A stretch of DNA of 64,000 bases from Prinia subflava (GCF_021018805.1 NC_086247.1:2867501-2931500), one strand, 5' to 3'. Positions 24,286 to 36,666 are shown, numbered from the stretch's first letter. Made by a program: numbers and translations. The notes: generated from the letters alone by a model not told the origin.

Positions 24286-26370
24286 TTTGTTCACAGCCAG
24301 ACTCATGTTCTGGTATGTCTGATTGGGTTTTTTTGAGTGTTGGGTTGCCCCATTCCCACCATTCCTGTGCTTGGAGGATGCTGTCTTTAAAACTCTGATA
24401 AATTTTCTGAGCTCTATTCCCCTTCAGAGTGGCCTCACATGGGATCCACTGACTGGTTCCTTCAGCAAATCAAAACATGTTCTCTTAAACTCTGGGATTT
24501 GCACTGGGTGCCTCTTTCTCTTTATCCTTTCAGCATCTTGAGCTACCCTAACTGAGGCTCAGTGCAGCCAAGACTTCCTGTGATTATCACCTGTCTGCTT
24601 CATCCAGTAAAGTCCACCCGCACCACAGCTGGAGCTAAAATTGGGTTAAAAAGTTGCCCATTAATCTGGCTGGACACTGGACACTTTGAATCTGCAAACC
24701 TGCTTCCAAAGTGTTTAGGAAAAAGCTGATTTATGGTGGTTTTCTTTACTGGGTCCTTTAGCAGGAATGACAAAGTTCCACACAGCATCACACTGAGGAG
24801 GTTTATTCTCACCAGCCCAGCATCTGTGCAGCTCTTTCCACTGCACGGTGCAGACGTGTTCTACATTTTCCTTAACATCCTAATCCTTCTTGAGCACTTT
24901 GCTATCAAAGCCCCTAAAAGTATGTTAATGCTTAACCTGTAAAAGCTCTGCTAATCTTTCTCCTGCCCTCCCACTATCCCAAACAGAAAACTGCTGACAA
25001 GTCTCAGGATGAGATAAACTGGCTCATGAGGGTGAGGAGATGGAAAGAAGACTTAAGCTGACAGGTTTGATCTCCTCCTGCCACCCTTTTCCTGCAGATA
25101 GCTCCTGAGAGCTCCAGCACAAACTGCACGTGGAACAACTTATACATGACAGCACTGCTGTATCCCTCCCATGAGCTTCTTAGGGAAGAAACTGGATTTA
25201 CTCCCATTTCTCTGAACTTCTCTTCTGGCAGGGCAGCCCATTCCCGTGCTCTCGCTGTCAGATGGTGACAGTGGGATCTACAGGCAGCTTCTGAGGGGGA
25301 GACTAAGCTTATAAGTGCCTTAAAATTTCACATGGAGATGGGTTTTCCATTGTAATAAGAGCTGACGGTACCTTTTTGTAATCAAAATGCAAACTCCCTT
25401 CCACTGCTCAGTGCTCAGGAGCACAATTGAGAGTGACAGAATTCATTACACAACGGAGACAGATGGAGTACTCTAAAAAGAACCATACATCAAGAGCGGA
25501 GGTCTGTGAGTGTGTAGATAGTGGGCAAAAAAGCTTAAAAACTTCAATCCCCTCCATATTGCTGAAAATTACCAATCTTCTTATCTTGGCAAAACCTTAT
25601 TATGCAAATAGTTGTCAAGTGGAACACTCAAATTGGCAAAATTGCTTTATTGTAGTACTTTTTACACTCCTTCCAAGAAAAGTCTGTTTTGCTGGTGTGA
25701 TAAGTAAATGATTGATTACCCGTGCTGGTCTGGAATAGCAGAGTGGAAAATGATGTAGTAACACCGTCAGTGGCACAAACTCCACTTAAAAAGGGAACAC
25801 TACCATTTTTGAAAGGTGTGCAGCACAAAAAATTGCCAAGTCAGTACCTCTTCCTTCTCCTGCATAACCTGGAAAAAAGTGAGTAAACAGACTCCAAATG
25901 ATTCAACCCTTTTTTTTGAACCATTGTGAACTTTGGTTGTTTTTAAACAAAACGTGGAACTTGCCAGCAGTTCTTCCATTCCAGAAGTAGTAGAGATTTT
26001 AGGGTTTTTCCTTCCTCTCAACAGTTTTTCTCTGTGTACAGCACGGGATACTTCAGTCTCTCAGCTGTGGTGAAACGTATTTATTACATTGACATAAAGA
26101 GAATTGTTGCACTGGATTTTTCATCAGAAGGCAAGAACTGGAAATGTCTAATGGAGCAGAACTGCAAACTGCCTCTCTTCAGAAGCGTTCAGCTCTTCTC
26201 TCAGAGCTGGCTGAAACCAGCAGTTGAATTGTGGGCACAATATTGCCAGGTACACTGTGGTCAGATACTGAGCACTTGGCTTAGTACTGAATAATAAATG
26301 GCACTGGAGAAGAACCAGATGAAACGTAGAACTATTTGACATGGTTATGGCATTATCAAAGTGATTCTGT
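24286..26370. other. Unique non-coding DNA
   Basis: No exon, repeat or RNA gene recognised. Short frames here lack splice context. Confidence 0.45.
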
Positions 26371-26969
26371 ATCATAAAATCATAGAATGGTTTGGGTTGG
26401 AAGGGACTTTTGAAGATAATCTAGTTCAGTCTCCTTGCCATGGACAGGGACACCTTCCACTAGACCAGGTTGCTCAAATCCCCATCCAGTGAGGCCTTGA
26501 ACATTTCCAGGGGATGGGACATCCACAATTTCTTTGGACATCCTGTACCTGTATCTTGCCACCCTCATTGCAAAAAAAAGCTTCCTCTTTACATCAGATT
26601 GCTTAATTACTTACTTAATTAATGAAATACACCCTCATTTAATTTAAAGCCATTGTCCCTTGTATCACTACAGTGACACCAAAAGTCTGTCCCCATCTTT
26701 CTCTAAGTCCTCTTTAGCTACTGGAAGGCTCCAGAAAGATCTCCCTGGAGCCTCATCTTCTCCAGACTGAACAACACAGCCTCTCTCAGTCTTTCTTCAT
26801 GGGACAGATGTTTGCATCCTTCTGATCATTTTTGTGGCCCTCCTCTGGACCCACTCCTACACATCCATATATTCTGAGTATTGGGGACCACGGAGCTGGG
26901 TCTCACCAGAGCAGAGCAGAGGGGCAGAATCACTCCCCTCTCCTGCTGCCCACACTGCTTTTGTTGCAG
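26371..26969 (-). mobile_element. CR1 retrotransposon, minus strand, 3' half
   Basis: Starts with the CR1 3' end (ATCATAGAATGGTTTGGGTTGG) and runs about 600 bp through landmarks of avian CR1: the Pro-rich 'gacaccttccactagaccagg' segment, the cttccagggg block and the 'ggccctcctctggacc' block. Sequence breaks at about 26970 and the next CR1 segment resumes at 27757, so the element is split by an insertion. Confidence 0.85.
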
Positions 26970-26973
26970 TCCC

Positions 26974-27748
26974 TGTCATGGGTGGAGTAGGAGCTCCAAA
27001 GTTTATTAAAGAAGCCCTGAGGTTCAGTCACGAGGTGCTGAAAAGACCCCCTGGCTTTCAAAACCCTCCTCAGAGAGAGGAGTTCAGGGACAGCTGGATC
27101 CAATCTTAGCCTCAACAGTTTAAGGTTTGAAACTTTGTCCTGCAAGTTTTAATGATGAGAAATCAATTATATTTATGAAAGATGATTTATTTCTTAGGAC
27201 AAATGAACAGACAGAAGATCTGAATCAGAATTAGTGCCCAGTATAAAAGCTAAAAACAATAATTGACTATAACATTAAAGGGCAAAGTGCACTATATTAA
27301 AGGAGTAACATTAAAGCAGTCATATATTAAAACTAGCAAAACAACATTAAGGAGAGGGTGATGTATGTTACCACTCTGCCTTCATTTTTGGAGTACTTCT
27401 CCTTCTTCCTCTCAATCCCTGGGAAGCAACCATGAAGAGTTGTCCCAGGGAAAAGCCCCATGAACAATGATGCATAAATGAAAGAATTTGACTGTATGGA
27501 AGGTATTCTGGATTTACAATGTAAGGAAGCTGCCAGTCACATGCCTTCAGGGCAGTTTAACAGTTTATGTGTCAAATGTCACCTCAAAGGCACAGATGTG
27601 TGCTTGAAAATTATCAGCCAGAATTTTTAGCAGATTCAGCACCAAAAAACCCCACTGGTGCCTCAGGTAACTCAGCACAGGCAGCTTGTACTGGTTGTAT
27701 CTTCTGACTGGGTTGCAAGCCAAGCAGGTAAGATTTATCCTGTGGCAT
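26974..27748 (-). mobile_element. LTR-like insertion splitting a CR1
   Basis: Foreign sequence of about 775 bp between two collinear CR1 pieces. It starts TGTCATGGG and could end in CA at 27748; the flanks TCCC (26970-26973) and TCCT (27749-27752) would be an imperfect 4-bp duplication. A TTTATTAA motif close to the plus-strand start (about 27002) reads as a poly(A)-signal-like TTAATAAA on the minus strand, so I infer a minus-strand LTR. No coding remains are visible. Confidence 0.45.
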
Positions 27749-27756
27749 CCTCCACA

Positions 27757-27947
27757 CTCACAATGCCATTGACTCTTTGGGCTGCAGCCTCACCCTGCTG
27801 GGTCCTGCCCAGTTTTCCACTCACCAGTAAACCCCAAGTCCTTCTCTGCTCTCAAATTTCCATCCCCAGTTTCAGTGATACTGGGGGGATCATTCAGCCC
27901 AGGAGCAGAACTTTGCCCATGGCCTTGTTGAGGTTTGCATGGGCCCC
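27757..27947 (-). mobile_element. CR1 retrotransposon, minus strand, upstream part (continuation)
   Basis: Aligns with the CR1 segment that should directly follow the copy ending at 26969: 'tttgggctgca', 'ccccaagtccttctctgct', 'ccttgttgaggtttgcatgggcccc'. It is the same insertion continued. It is cut at 27947 by the LTR-like element beginning TGTCGCAG. Confidence 0.75.
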
Positions 27948-29475
27948 TGTCGCAGTCTGGTCTGGTGGTGAGGGTGCCACAACCATCCTTGTGGGAACAT
28001 CTTTAAAAAGACACCCGGATTGACAGGGGCACAGGCACTCTCAGGCAGAGAGTGATCAGCTCTTTATGCACTCTCAGGTGCAGTGATCAGCTCTTTATGC
28101 ACTCTCAGGTGCAGTGATCAGCTCTGTGCACTCTCAAATGCAGAGTGATCAGCTCTGTGCACTCTCAGGTGCAGTGATCAGCTCTTTGTGCACTCTCAAA
28201 TGCAGAGTGATCAGCTCTCTGTGCACTCTCAGGTGCAGTGATCAGCTCTTTGTGCACTCTCAAATGCAGTGATCAGCTCTATGCACTCTCAGATTCACAA
28301 GGATCAGCTCTCTGTGCGCTCTCAGGTACAGATCAGCTCTCTGTTCACTCTCAGATGCAGTGATCAGCTCTTTGTGCACTCTCAGGTATGGAATGATCAG
28401 CTCTCTGTGCACTCTCAAATGCAGCGATCAGCTCTCTGTGCATTCTCAGGTGCAGTGATCAGCTCTCTGTGCATTCTCAGGTGCAGCGATCAGCTCTCTG
28501 TGCACTCTCAGGTGCAGTGATCAGCTCTCTGTGCATTCTCAGGTGCAGTGATCAGCTCTCTGTGCACTCTCAGGTGCAGATCAGCGGTCTCTGTGCACTC
28601 TCAGATGCAGAGTGATCAGCTCTTTGTGCACTCTCAGGGGCAGAGCGATCAGCTCTCTGTGCACTCTCAGGTACAGTGATGAGCTCTCTGTGCACTCTCA
28701 GGTGCAGTGATCAGCTCTTTGTGCACTCAGATGCAGAATGATCAGCTCTGTGCACTCTCAGGGGCAGAGCGATCAGCTCTCTGTGCACTCTCAGGTACAG
28801 ATCAGCTCTGTGCACTCTCAGGGGCAGAGCGATCAGCTCTCTGTGCACTCTCAGGTACAGTGATGAGCTCTCTGTGCACTCTCAGGTACAGATCAGCTCT
28901 CTGTGCACTCTCAGGTACAGATCAGCTCTCTGTGCACTCTCAGGTACAGATCAGCTCTCTGTGCACTCTCAGGTACAGTGATGAGCTCTCTGTGCACTCT
29001 CAGGTACAGATCAGCTCTCTGTGCACTCTCAGGTACAGATCAGCTCTCTGTGCACTCTCAGGTACAGATCAGCTCTCTGTGCACTCTCAGGTACAGATCA
29101 GCTTTCCATGGCACTCTCAGCTGCAGTGATCAGCCCTCAGGCTGCCTGAGCAGCAGAGCCACATTTGCCATCCTGGGCGAATCAGGAGTAAAACAGTGGG
29201 ACAGGATCTTTCCAGTCTCCAGGAGAGCTCCATTGTTTCACAAGGCCAAAGGAGAAAGAGGCCAAAGGCTCCAGGGCAGAGGGACTATATAGGGAAACCC
29301 AGAGGCGGGGTTTCACAACTTGGCCAGTGGGGAAAGGAATTGGGAAAGGGACTCATCGGGGGGGAAGGATCCAAAAAGGGACCAATCAGGAGGGGTAAAA
29401 ACCAGGAACAAGGGGAATAACCAATGGGGTACAAAATATTAACATAGAACTGCAAAGGCTCATGGGTTGAAGCAC
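27948..29475 (-). mobile_element. LTR-like element, minus strand, containing the minisatellite
   Basis: Read on the minus strand, the segment has promoter-like features: a CCAAT match at 29339-29343 and TATATAG at 29285-29291. GC-richer sequence follows, then the minisatellite, then an end reading TGCGACA at 27948. That order (U3 with CCAAT and TATA, then R/U5, ending in CA) is what an endogenous-retrovirus LTR shows. The junction at 27948 cuts sharply into CR1 sequence. The distal boundary near 29475 is not defined and I found no target duplication, so family and completeness are uncertain. Confidence 0.45.
28034..29136. repeat. 1.1-kb minisatellite, 29-31-bp unit
   Basis: Roughly three dozen tandem copies of a unit that reads GATCAGCTCTCTGTGCACTC followed by TCAGGTACA (29 bp) or TCAGGTGCAGT (31 bp), with shorter and longer variants (CTTTG/CTCTG, AAATGCAGA inserts). 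The proximal part (to about 28,790) is heterogeneous and mostly GTGCAG type; the distal part (28,790-29,100) is a homogenised run of GTACA units, including repeated blocks of several units. Unit lengths are not multiples of three, so reading frames rotate between units and the repetitive ORFs are not genes. It lies inside a minus-strand LTR-like element. Confidence 0.93.
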
Positions 29476-30230
29476 TTTTGCTCACCCTGAGCTACAGGAA
29501 AATCTCTTAAGGGCACTTCCCAAAGGGAAATCACTGCTAAGTGAGGCAATCTAGTAGCTGTATGTTCTCCAAGGAAGTGAATAATTTTGTGTGGATGGTC
29601 TGGAGACCGCTGCAGACTCCTTCATATTTTATTTGTTTATTTATTGTAGGAGGTAATTTGGGGAAAACAAAAAACCAGCCATGTTTTTACAGCAGGTGGT
29701 CTTGCTGTCAAATGAAGTTGTCTACAAGAGCAGATGGGAAATGCTGGTGATGGATTTACAGGCAAGTTCCATCAGCCTTCCAGGGCAGTAAGAACTCCTG
29801 GTGATGGTGCTGGGAACAATCTGGAGTGCAGATCGCTGGAGTTTGCAGCCTGTTCTGGAGCAAAGAGAGGCTTCCATGGCTCCAAATATTTAGTGAACAA
29901 CCTTGGGGGGAAAAAGGAGCATTTATCTCTCCTCCCACCTCAGGTGCTGCAGGTGACACTGAGTGAAAAGAAACCACACCTTCTTTTCTCAGAGCAGGGA
30001 ATGGAATTGAAAAATGTGCCTGTAGGCTGACACTACAGAAGCTTTTTGGAGGGCAAGTAGTGATCATTTTCAGGAATATGGAAGTATTCTAGAACTTCAT
30101 AGACATAATCTAGACATTTTCACAGAGTTCTTCATAACTACATAGACCATAAAGAACATTTAAGTGTCATGAAGATGCCTTGTTGCTCCCTAGGTGGCAC
30201 AAAGCTTTTCCTCTTGGATATCATAGAATG

Positions 30231-30307
30231 GTTTGTGTTGGAAGGGACATTAAAGATCATTTGGTTCCTACCCCTCTGGCATGGGAAGGGAAGTCACCCA
30301 CTAGATA
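30231..30307 (-). mobile_element. CR1 3'-end fragment, minus
   Basis: Tcatagaatggtttgtgttg, gaagggacattaaagatcat, then a degenerate 'cctctggcatgggaagg' block: about 77 bp of reverse CR1. Confidence 0.85.
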
Positions 30308-31887
30308 AATGACAAGGGACTGTGGCTCTGGGTCCTCACAGGAGTCAGTTAGGGTTGGTTTGATGAAACACCTTGCCAGTTATTCATGAGATCAATACTC
30401 TGCCTTCAAAGAAAATAGTGTGGTGTTAGCTACCTTTACCAGAGAAATAATAAATGCTTTTTGCAATTATAATTTATCAGCAGGTGGATTCTGTTGTTTA
30501 CACATCCACATGTTTTCGTGTCCTTTTTTTTTGTCTCTCTCCAGTGCAATGCACTCTTTTATTAAATGTAGCACTGTAGACAGCACCACTTAAGAAATAA
30601 ACACACTCCACCTGGATCTATCTAAATGGTGTGTTTCTAGAGTACTTTATCTGACACGTAGTCTAAATATAAACAAATTATCTTGAATGGCATATTTTAT
30701 GGATATATTTACATAGAATGCATTTACACAGTTTTGATAATTCTGTTTGGAAATGGTGCAGCTCATGTTCAGGGCAAGTGCAACATCTAGGCAATACAGA
30801 TGCTTTCCACTTTTCAGAAGCACACAGCCTCTCTGCATCAAATATTCCCTTTTTTGAGTTACAGTAGTGAAATTTATACTTCTGAAATGTCACAAAAATT
30901 TTGTGTAGGTTGTTGATGATACATTGATTTTCAGAAGTAATTAAAAGATCTGTCTGATTGCTTATATCCCAGCTCAATTACTTGTCCATTGAATCTCATA
31001 ACTGTGTTTTTTAAAAGTATTTATTGCTGCAACATGTTCAAGCTTAACCAGGAAACCAGATTCAGAAATTAGACCATTTTTTCCAGGGGTTAATCAACCT
31101 CTCAAGCACCACACCTTGCTTCTAATTAGAATACAACTGATGTTTCCAACTACACTCTCTTCTGTTGTCTTTCCCATTAGCTTAAAGAATCTTTTAATAG
31201 ATTGCTTTTGTTTTTCTGTCCCTGGAATTATTTAAAAGTTTTAATGTTCTGTCTTTTGCTGAAAAAGAGTTTTCTAAGCCTTAAATCATTTTTTTGTCTT
31301 CTGACCCATGTCGTGTTGCTTAGCATCCATTTTAAACCAGAACTGAAATGTACTGAATGTTTCAGTACCAATCTCTTCAGTGTCACACAGCCATGAAATC
31401 AGCCAGGGTTTGCATCAGACCTGTGGTCATATGATTGCACCAATATCTCATCTCAAGCTGTTTATCTGCTTTGACTCCTAAGTCCTCTGCACTCTCTACA
31501 TATTGAAATACATTTTCCCATTTCCAGTGTGTATATTTGCAATTCTCAGATGGTTGGATTTACATTTATCTGCATTGAAATGCTTTAATTTGTTTGACTG
31601 GGTCTCTTTCATCATCTCTATTGCCTTGTGTTCATTGCAGCACTTTGAGCACTGATGCAATGCCAGATTCAGTGGTTGTTCCAGAAAATCACCTTAGAAC
31701 TTGTTCTGTTCAATGAGTTCCTCAAAAACAGCATGAAGAATTGGAAAACTGTGGATATGACCATGTCCCAGGAAATGGATTATGAGGGATTGTTGATGGT
31801 CCCACACTTTCCTTTCCTGAACTCGATTCCTTATTGATGTCTATACTGGTAATATGCCCATCTTTATTTGAAATGGAAATGTTTTGA

Positions 31888-31970
31888 TGGTGTCCCCGCC
31901 CATGACAGGGGGCTTGGAACAAGATGATCTTGGAGGTCCCTTCCAACCCAAACCATTCTGTGATTCTATA
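31888..31970 (+). mobile_element. CR1 3'-end fragment, plus
   Basis: 'gtgtccccgcccatgacagg', 'gcttggaacaagatgatcttggaggtcccttcc', 'aaccattctgtgattctata': a clean sense CR1 terminus. Confidence 0.88.
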
Positions 31971-32540
31971 GAAATTTCTCAGTGCTGCATTTTCCATCAG
32001 AGTGTTCTGAACTCTGGAAGTCAGGGACCTCATACTTGACAATCAGATTGTTAATCACCTCCAGCAATCTTTTTTTTTTTCCAGGATGCAGTGCAATTAA
32101 TCCCAATAATTAATGTTTTTTGAAAATCATATATATATGTGTATATTGTCTAGTACTGGTCCAGCCTCACACTTTAATTCATTCTCAGTTGAGTCCTGTG
32201 TTGTTGCATCCTTTTGGGGTCAAACAGCACATTGTAGTTACTTGTCTTACTGCTCGTTTTTCTTTTCTTTCATTCTAGCCCCAATCCCCAAAACATTTTT
32301 CCTTAACCAGGCCAGGAATTGTTTCTACTGGTGCTTTTAGCTTCTCTTTGTAATGGGTAGCTGATTTTACATTTATTTTTTTAAGCTCCATCTCTTGAGT
32401 AAATGAGTATTTAACCAACCTCTGTCACAATCTGTCATCACTGAGACTTGGGGGTATCAGATTAAGGTGGGGTCTGGGTGTCCCTCATGGGGATTCCAGA
32501 CTATGGATATACCACTGATGGTGTCATTGTGAGAGAATTA

Positions 32541-32612
32541 AAGAATCAGGGAATGGTTTGGGTTGGAAGGGACCTTAAAAATCATCCAGTTCCAAGACCT
32601 GCAGGGACATTT
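32541..32612 (-). mobile_element. CR1 3'-end fragment, minus
   Basis: 'gaatcagggaatggtttggg', 'ggaagggaccttaaaaatca', then the start of the cagggacatt block. Short reverse CR1. Confidence 0.8.
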
Positions 32613-33832
32613 TCAGTCTGGATGTAGAACCAGAGGACTGCAGAGAAAATTCCTCCCCCACTCACAGGATAAATCCTTCAACTTCTAGTTGCTGCCCAAA
32701 ATTTATCACTGAATCAGAATGAGGTTTTAGTTAAAACTCTCCATTTTTAATTGTGAGATCAAGGCATCCTCACCAGTTAATGGGCTATTCTTTTGAGCAC
32801 ATTCAATTTTCTTTCTTATTTTCCTATTTACATGGTTTCTGCTGTGATTTTTTTTTTTCTCAGAACTTTCTCAGTTTTGGGAGATGTGCCCTTTAGAGGC
32901 ACCAATTATATACATAAGATGTTACTGATTGAGAATTGATTCTGTTTTTCATCTTGAATGTAATCAAATCATGATCACTCATCCCTGGGAGCCTACAGAC
33001 TTCCAGCCCAGTAAGTAATTCCTCTATATCCCTCATAATCAGGTACAACCAAGTCATTTTGCTGTGGCTACAGTAGCCTGACATAAGAAGTAGCTGCTGC
33101 TGTTTTCATGCATTAATTGTGACTCTTTGCAATATTAATCATATTCCTCACAAACTGAAATTTTGCTTCCCAACATATTCTGGTTTTAATTTTTCAGCCT
33201 TCTCTTATCAACAGGCAGGTGCTTAAAGAGTAACTTCATTTTCTCTGTTTTATTTGATAGTTATAACAAATCCCTACCTCTCTGTCTGCTCCTGGGCTTT
33301 ACTTAGAGGCACTGAATCTCAGAAATGTGAATTATTTTGCAATAGTGGCTCAGAAATAAGCCTGAAATTCTTAATTGTTTAATAAACACCAGTGTCTTTG
33401 ATGGAAGGTTCTCACTGCTGTCCTCTCCAACCCTCTCACCTTTTGAGCCTTGTTAAATAAGAAAGTAGTAAACATCAGAAGTGGTTTGTTTGACTTTCTG
33501 GGAAAGCTGAGGGGGTGAACATCTCAGAATGTGCTCCCAGCTCACTAACTGCCAGGTAGAGATTAAATCCACTGCCCTCCTCTCCTCATGGGCCACTTCC
33601 TCACCTTCCAAACAAAGAGCTCAGCATCTGCCAAGGTGCAGAGCTGTAAATGTCCAGATCAGAAATGTCTGTGCACACATCACACAGAGGGTGTTGCTCT
33701 GCTGTGGAGCCTCAGACATGTCCCTTTATTTACATGAATCTCTGTCACCCACTGAGGAGCATTTTAGAATTCATCAATGTCTTACAGCAGTTGCATCTCA
33801 AATTATCTCAGCTGAGCTGCTGGGGAACAGCT

Positions 33833-34100
33833 GGACAGAAACAGGAGAAAAGAGGGAAACGGCTTCAAGTTGCACCAAGGGAGTTCAGGTTGGATATTGG
33901 GAAAAAATTTCTTCACTGAAAGAGTGGTCAAGAATTGGAATAGGCTCCTTAGAGTGGCAGAGTGACCATCCCTGGAAGTATTCAAAAAAATGATTCCATG
34001 TCTCACTTCTTGACATGATTTGGTGGCTGTGGTGGTTTTAGGTCAAAGGTTGGACTTCATGATCTGAGAGGTTTTATCCAGCCTTAATTTTCTATGATTT
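33833..34100 (+). mobile_element. CR1 fragment, about 270 bp, plus
   Basis: Sense CR1 3' UTR: 'ggcttcaagttgcaccaagg', 'gttcaggttggatattgg', 'tcttcactgaaagagtgg', 'caaaggttggacttcatgatc' and ttttctatgatttta at the end. Confidence 0.88.
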
Positions 34101-34499
34101 TACAAAAGATCAAGTCAGTCCTTTAACCATAAAAATATGGTCAAGAAGAGCATAAAATCATGGACTGTCCTGGTAAAAATGAAGTGTTGAACAGGCCATG
34201 GGCTCAGAACAGCTCTCCTTTGCTGTGTTATTCTCCTGCAGTGCCACCCCAGAGTGTCACGAAAGATGAGGGATAAGTGAAAATGTTATTACCTATAAAA
34301 TGGGGTTTTTCTTCTGATACACTTGGATTTTTGGAGCCTGCTTACCCAGAACTTCTGTGCTCCTGAAAAAAAAAAGAAAAGGAAAAAAAAAAAAGATTTG
34401 AATCATGATGCAAATAATAAAATGAGGTGGCCTAAGAAAAAGAGAAACCTCCTTTAAAAACCACGCAATTTCTCACTTCTCTCTCACCACCCCACCCAC

Positions 34500-34640
34500 A
34501 CAGTCATTTATTGATTCATAGCATTTACAAGTTGACAGTCAACAGATCAACACCTGAGCCCGGCTAATGAGATTAACAGAACTAATTACAGAGAGATGGT
34601 AATTATTTCAATTCCACTGCTTTGAACATCACAGGCTGGT
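34500..34640. promoter_or_regulatory. Candidate conserved non-coding element
   Basis: A repeat-free segment with GGCTAATGAGATTAACAG, ACTAATTACAG and TAATTATTTCAATT words, and CTGACAG/TTGACAG-like motifs of the MEIS/TGIF type (TTGACAGTCAACAG). Suggestive only. Confidence 0.28.
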
Positions 34641-35251
34641 GCATCCAAAAAGGCTCCAGTCACAGGATTTTACAAACTAGGCATGTGAATTTGAGAAATT
34701 CTGATAATGCTACATACGAGATCCCCACCCACCTCTCCTCATAAGCTGCTGTTCCAACTGGAGGTGAAAAGGATGGACCTGTTTTAATCTTTTCATTAAC
34801 ACCCAGGTGCTAGGGACCTGTAAACTTGAGAGGTAAAATCACTGTTTTTCAAAAGTATGATGAGCTACATCAGATGGTATTTCCACATAAGCACTCAAGG
34901 AGGAACACCTTGGCTTTTTCTGCAGTTTTTAGACCTAAAAGCTGTGAGGTCTTTGTGATGTGTTATTAATGGCAATGTGCTCCGAGGGATTAAGCTACAC
35001 GTGCACACAATTATCAAAACTCCAAAATAGTCCAACATGATGTTTAGCTGTGTGAAACAAATGAATAATGAATAATTTCCCCAAAAAAATCTTTTGATAT
35101 AATTTCTGTTCCATTGAACAGGTAGAGCAAAAATACATAGGTATTTTTTTCCTTCTTGGAAACATCATCTTTGTGTCTTTCCAAGATGAAAAAGTAACAA
35201 CACCACATTGACCTGCCTGCTATCTGGATCATTTACTGAGCCTTATCAAGA

Positions 35252-35345
35252 AAAAAAAAAAAAAAGGTTCCAAGACCTTTGCATAAAAATACTGAGAAAA
35301 AGAAAAAAAAAAAAGGAGGAAAAAAACAAGAAGACGAAAAAAAAT
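35252..35345. repeat. A-rich low-complexity tract
   Basis: Several A-runs of 8-16 separated by G, C or short unique words. No clear retrotransposon body ends here. Confidence 0.8.
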
Positions 35346-36426
35346 TGGCAAGAAACAAGTTTAAGAGTTTAATGCCCTGGATGGTATTGAAGCCACAGCT
35401 CCAGCATCCCTGGCTATTCCTTTCTCCCAACCCTTGGCACCAGTGACAGCTTGTAGAGATGACAGCACTTGGCAATATCATCATGCCCTACAAGTTCCTT
35501 GCAAGATGAGCTATCAGATGTTAGTGAAGGGCTGAAAGGCAGCAGCAGTCCCAAATTTACAGCTGCCCTGACATCCTTCATGTCCATTCACCACCTGCTT
35601 GGCTCTGGCGCTGCTGGGGCTGCTGGGGCAGGCTCCCCTGGTTCACAGCACAGGTGCAGCTCAGCTCAGCTGCTTGCTCCGGCTTTCCCTCCTGTTTTCA
35701 AACGCTTTTAGTGACTGGAGAGCTCCTGAAGGAGGGTGGGCTGAGACCATAATCAGAAAATCTCATATTCAACAGCAGAACCTCCAGGGAAGAAGCTGGT
35801 GCCTGTGAAGGCAACCTTTGCTTCCACCATGGTTCATTTATTTTTACTAAATCTGGAGATGTGAGTGAAGTCTAAGTTCATGATCAGCTCAGTCTTTGGC
35901 CTTACTGCTAAAAGGATGGGAGCAGTGTTTGTTCTTGATCTCATCAGCATTTTATCTGCTTGCTTGGGAGGAATGGCTGCTGTTTCCTGCTTTATTGTGT
36001 TTTTCTTGGCTGGGAAGTGATCTGAGATAGACCAGATCCAAAAGGGACCTTTGCCTTATAAAGAGAAAAGAACAGAAAAAAAGTAATTATTATTCCATCA
36101 CACCTTTGCCTGCGACAGGTTCTTCCTCAAACAGAAACATCAATCCCTGTCTTGAGAAGGACCCACTGGGATCACTCAGTCCAAATATTGCCATGGTGAT
36201 CTACAGGGTCTGCAGAGGGATCCACAGACTGCAGCTGTCGTGGGTAACAGGACACTGCATTTCACCGTGTCCCACAAGCACTTCCTGAAACTCTAGGACT
36301 GAAAACCAAATCTTTTTCTGCAAAGAGCAAAATTAATAATGCCTAATTTGCTGTCAGCTGTGGTCATTGTCACCCTAATTTTCTCTTTGTCTTGTGTTTC
36401 GCCCCTTTATACTCCACTATACATAA

Positions 36427-36666
36427 ACTGTATGGTATTTCCAGAAACTGCATTATTTGCTGTTTAAGCAATTAACTTCTGCCTCATCAAAGAAGGAGGT
36501 ATCTCCTCTACAAGGTATCAAGTATCCTGAAAACAGAAGTACTTTAGATGCTTCTGTTCCTCTCTCAGATGTGATTGAATTTGGCAGAGAAGTTTTGGAG
36601 CACTTGGGAGCAGGAAAAGAACTGACAAACAGAATACCTGCTCTCCTGCAAATTATGGGCTACTGA
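36427..36666 (+). other. Uncharacterised open frame, possibly a coding remnant or chance
   Basis: An 80-codon stretch between stops (TAA at 36424, TGA at 36664) has protein-like composition: a Lys/Ser-rich part, then an Asp/Glu/Leu-rich part (DVIEFGREVLEHLGAGKELT). It has no ATG near the start. An AG at 36443-36444 could be a weak acceptor, and CAAG|GTATCA near 36512 could be a donor, which would give a short exon in place of the full frame. It is not CR1 or LTR. I recognise no family, and open frames of this length are expected by chance in 64 kb. Confidence 0.2.

Larger units (their letters stand above)
29476..33832. other. Unique non-coding DNA between CR1 fragments
   Basis: Besides the three CR1 pieces listed at 30231, 31888 and 32541, I see only short T-runs and a TATATATGTG patch near 32131. 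Confidence 0.45.

Noticed and set aside
28034..29136. CRISPR array
   Set aside because: Units are contiguous tandem repeats without unique spacers, and the genome is a vertebrate's.
28269..29292. Long ORFs of repeated Ser-Ala-Leu-Cys-Ala-Leu-Ser-Gly units
   Set aside because: They follow a minisatellite whose unit length is not a multiple of three; the same words appear in rotating frames, so this is a repeat translated by chance.
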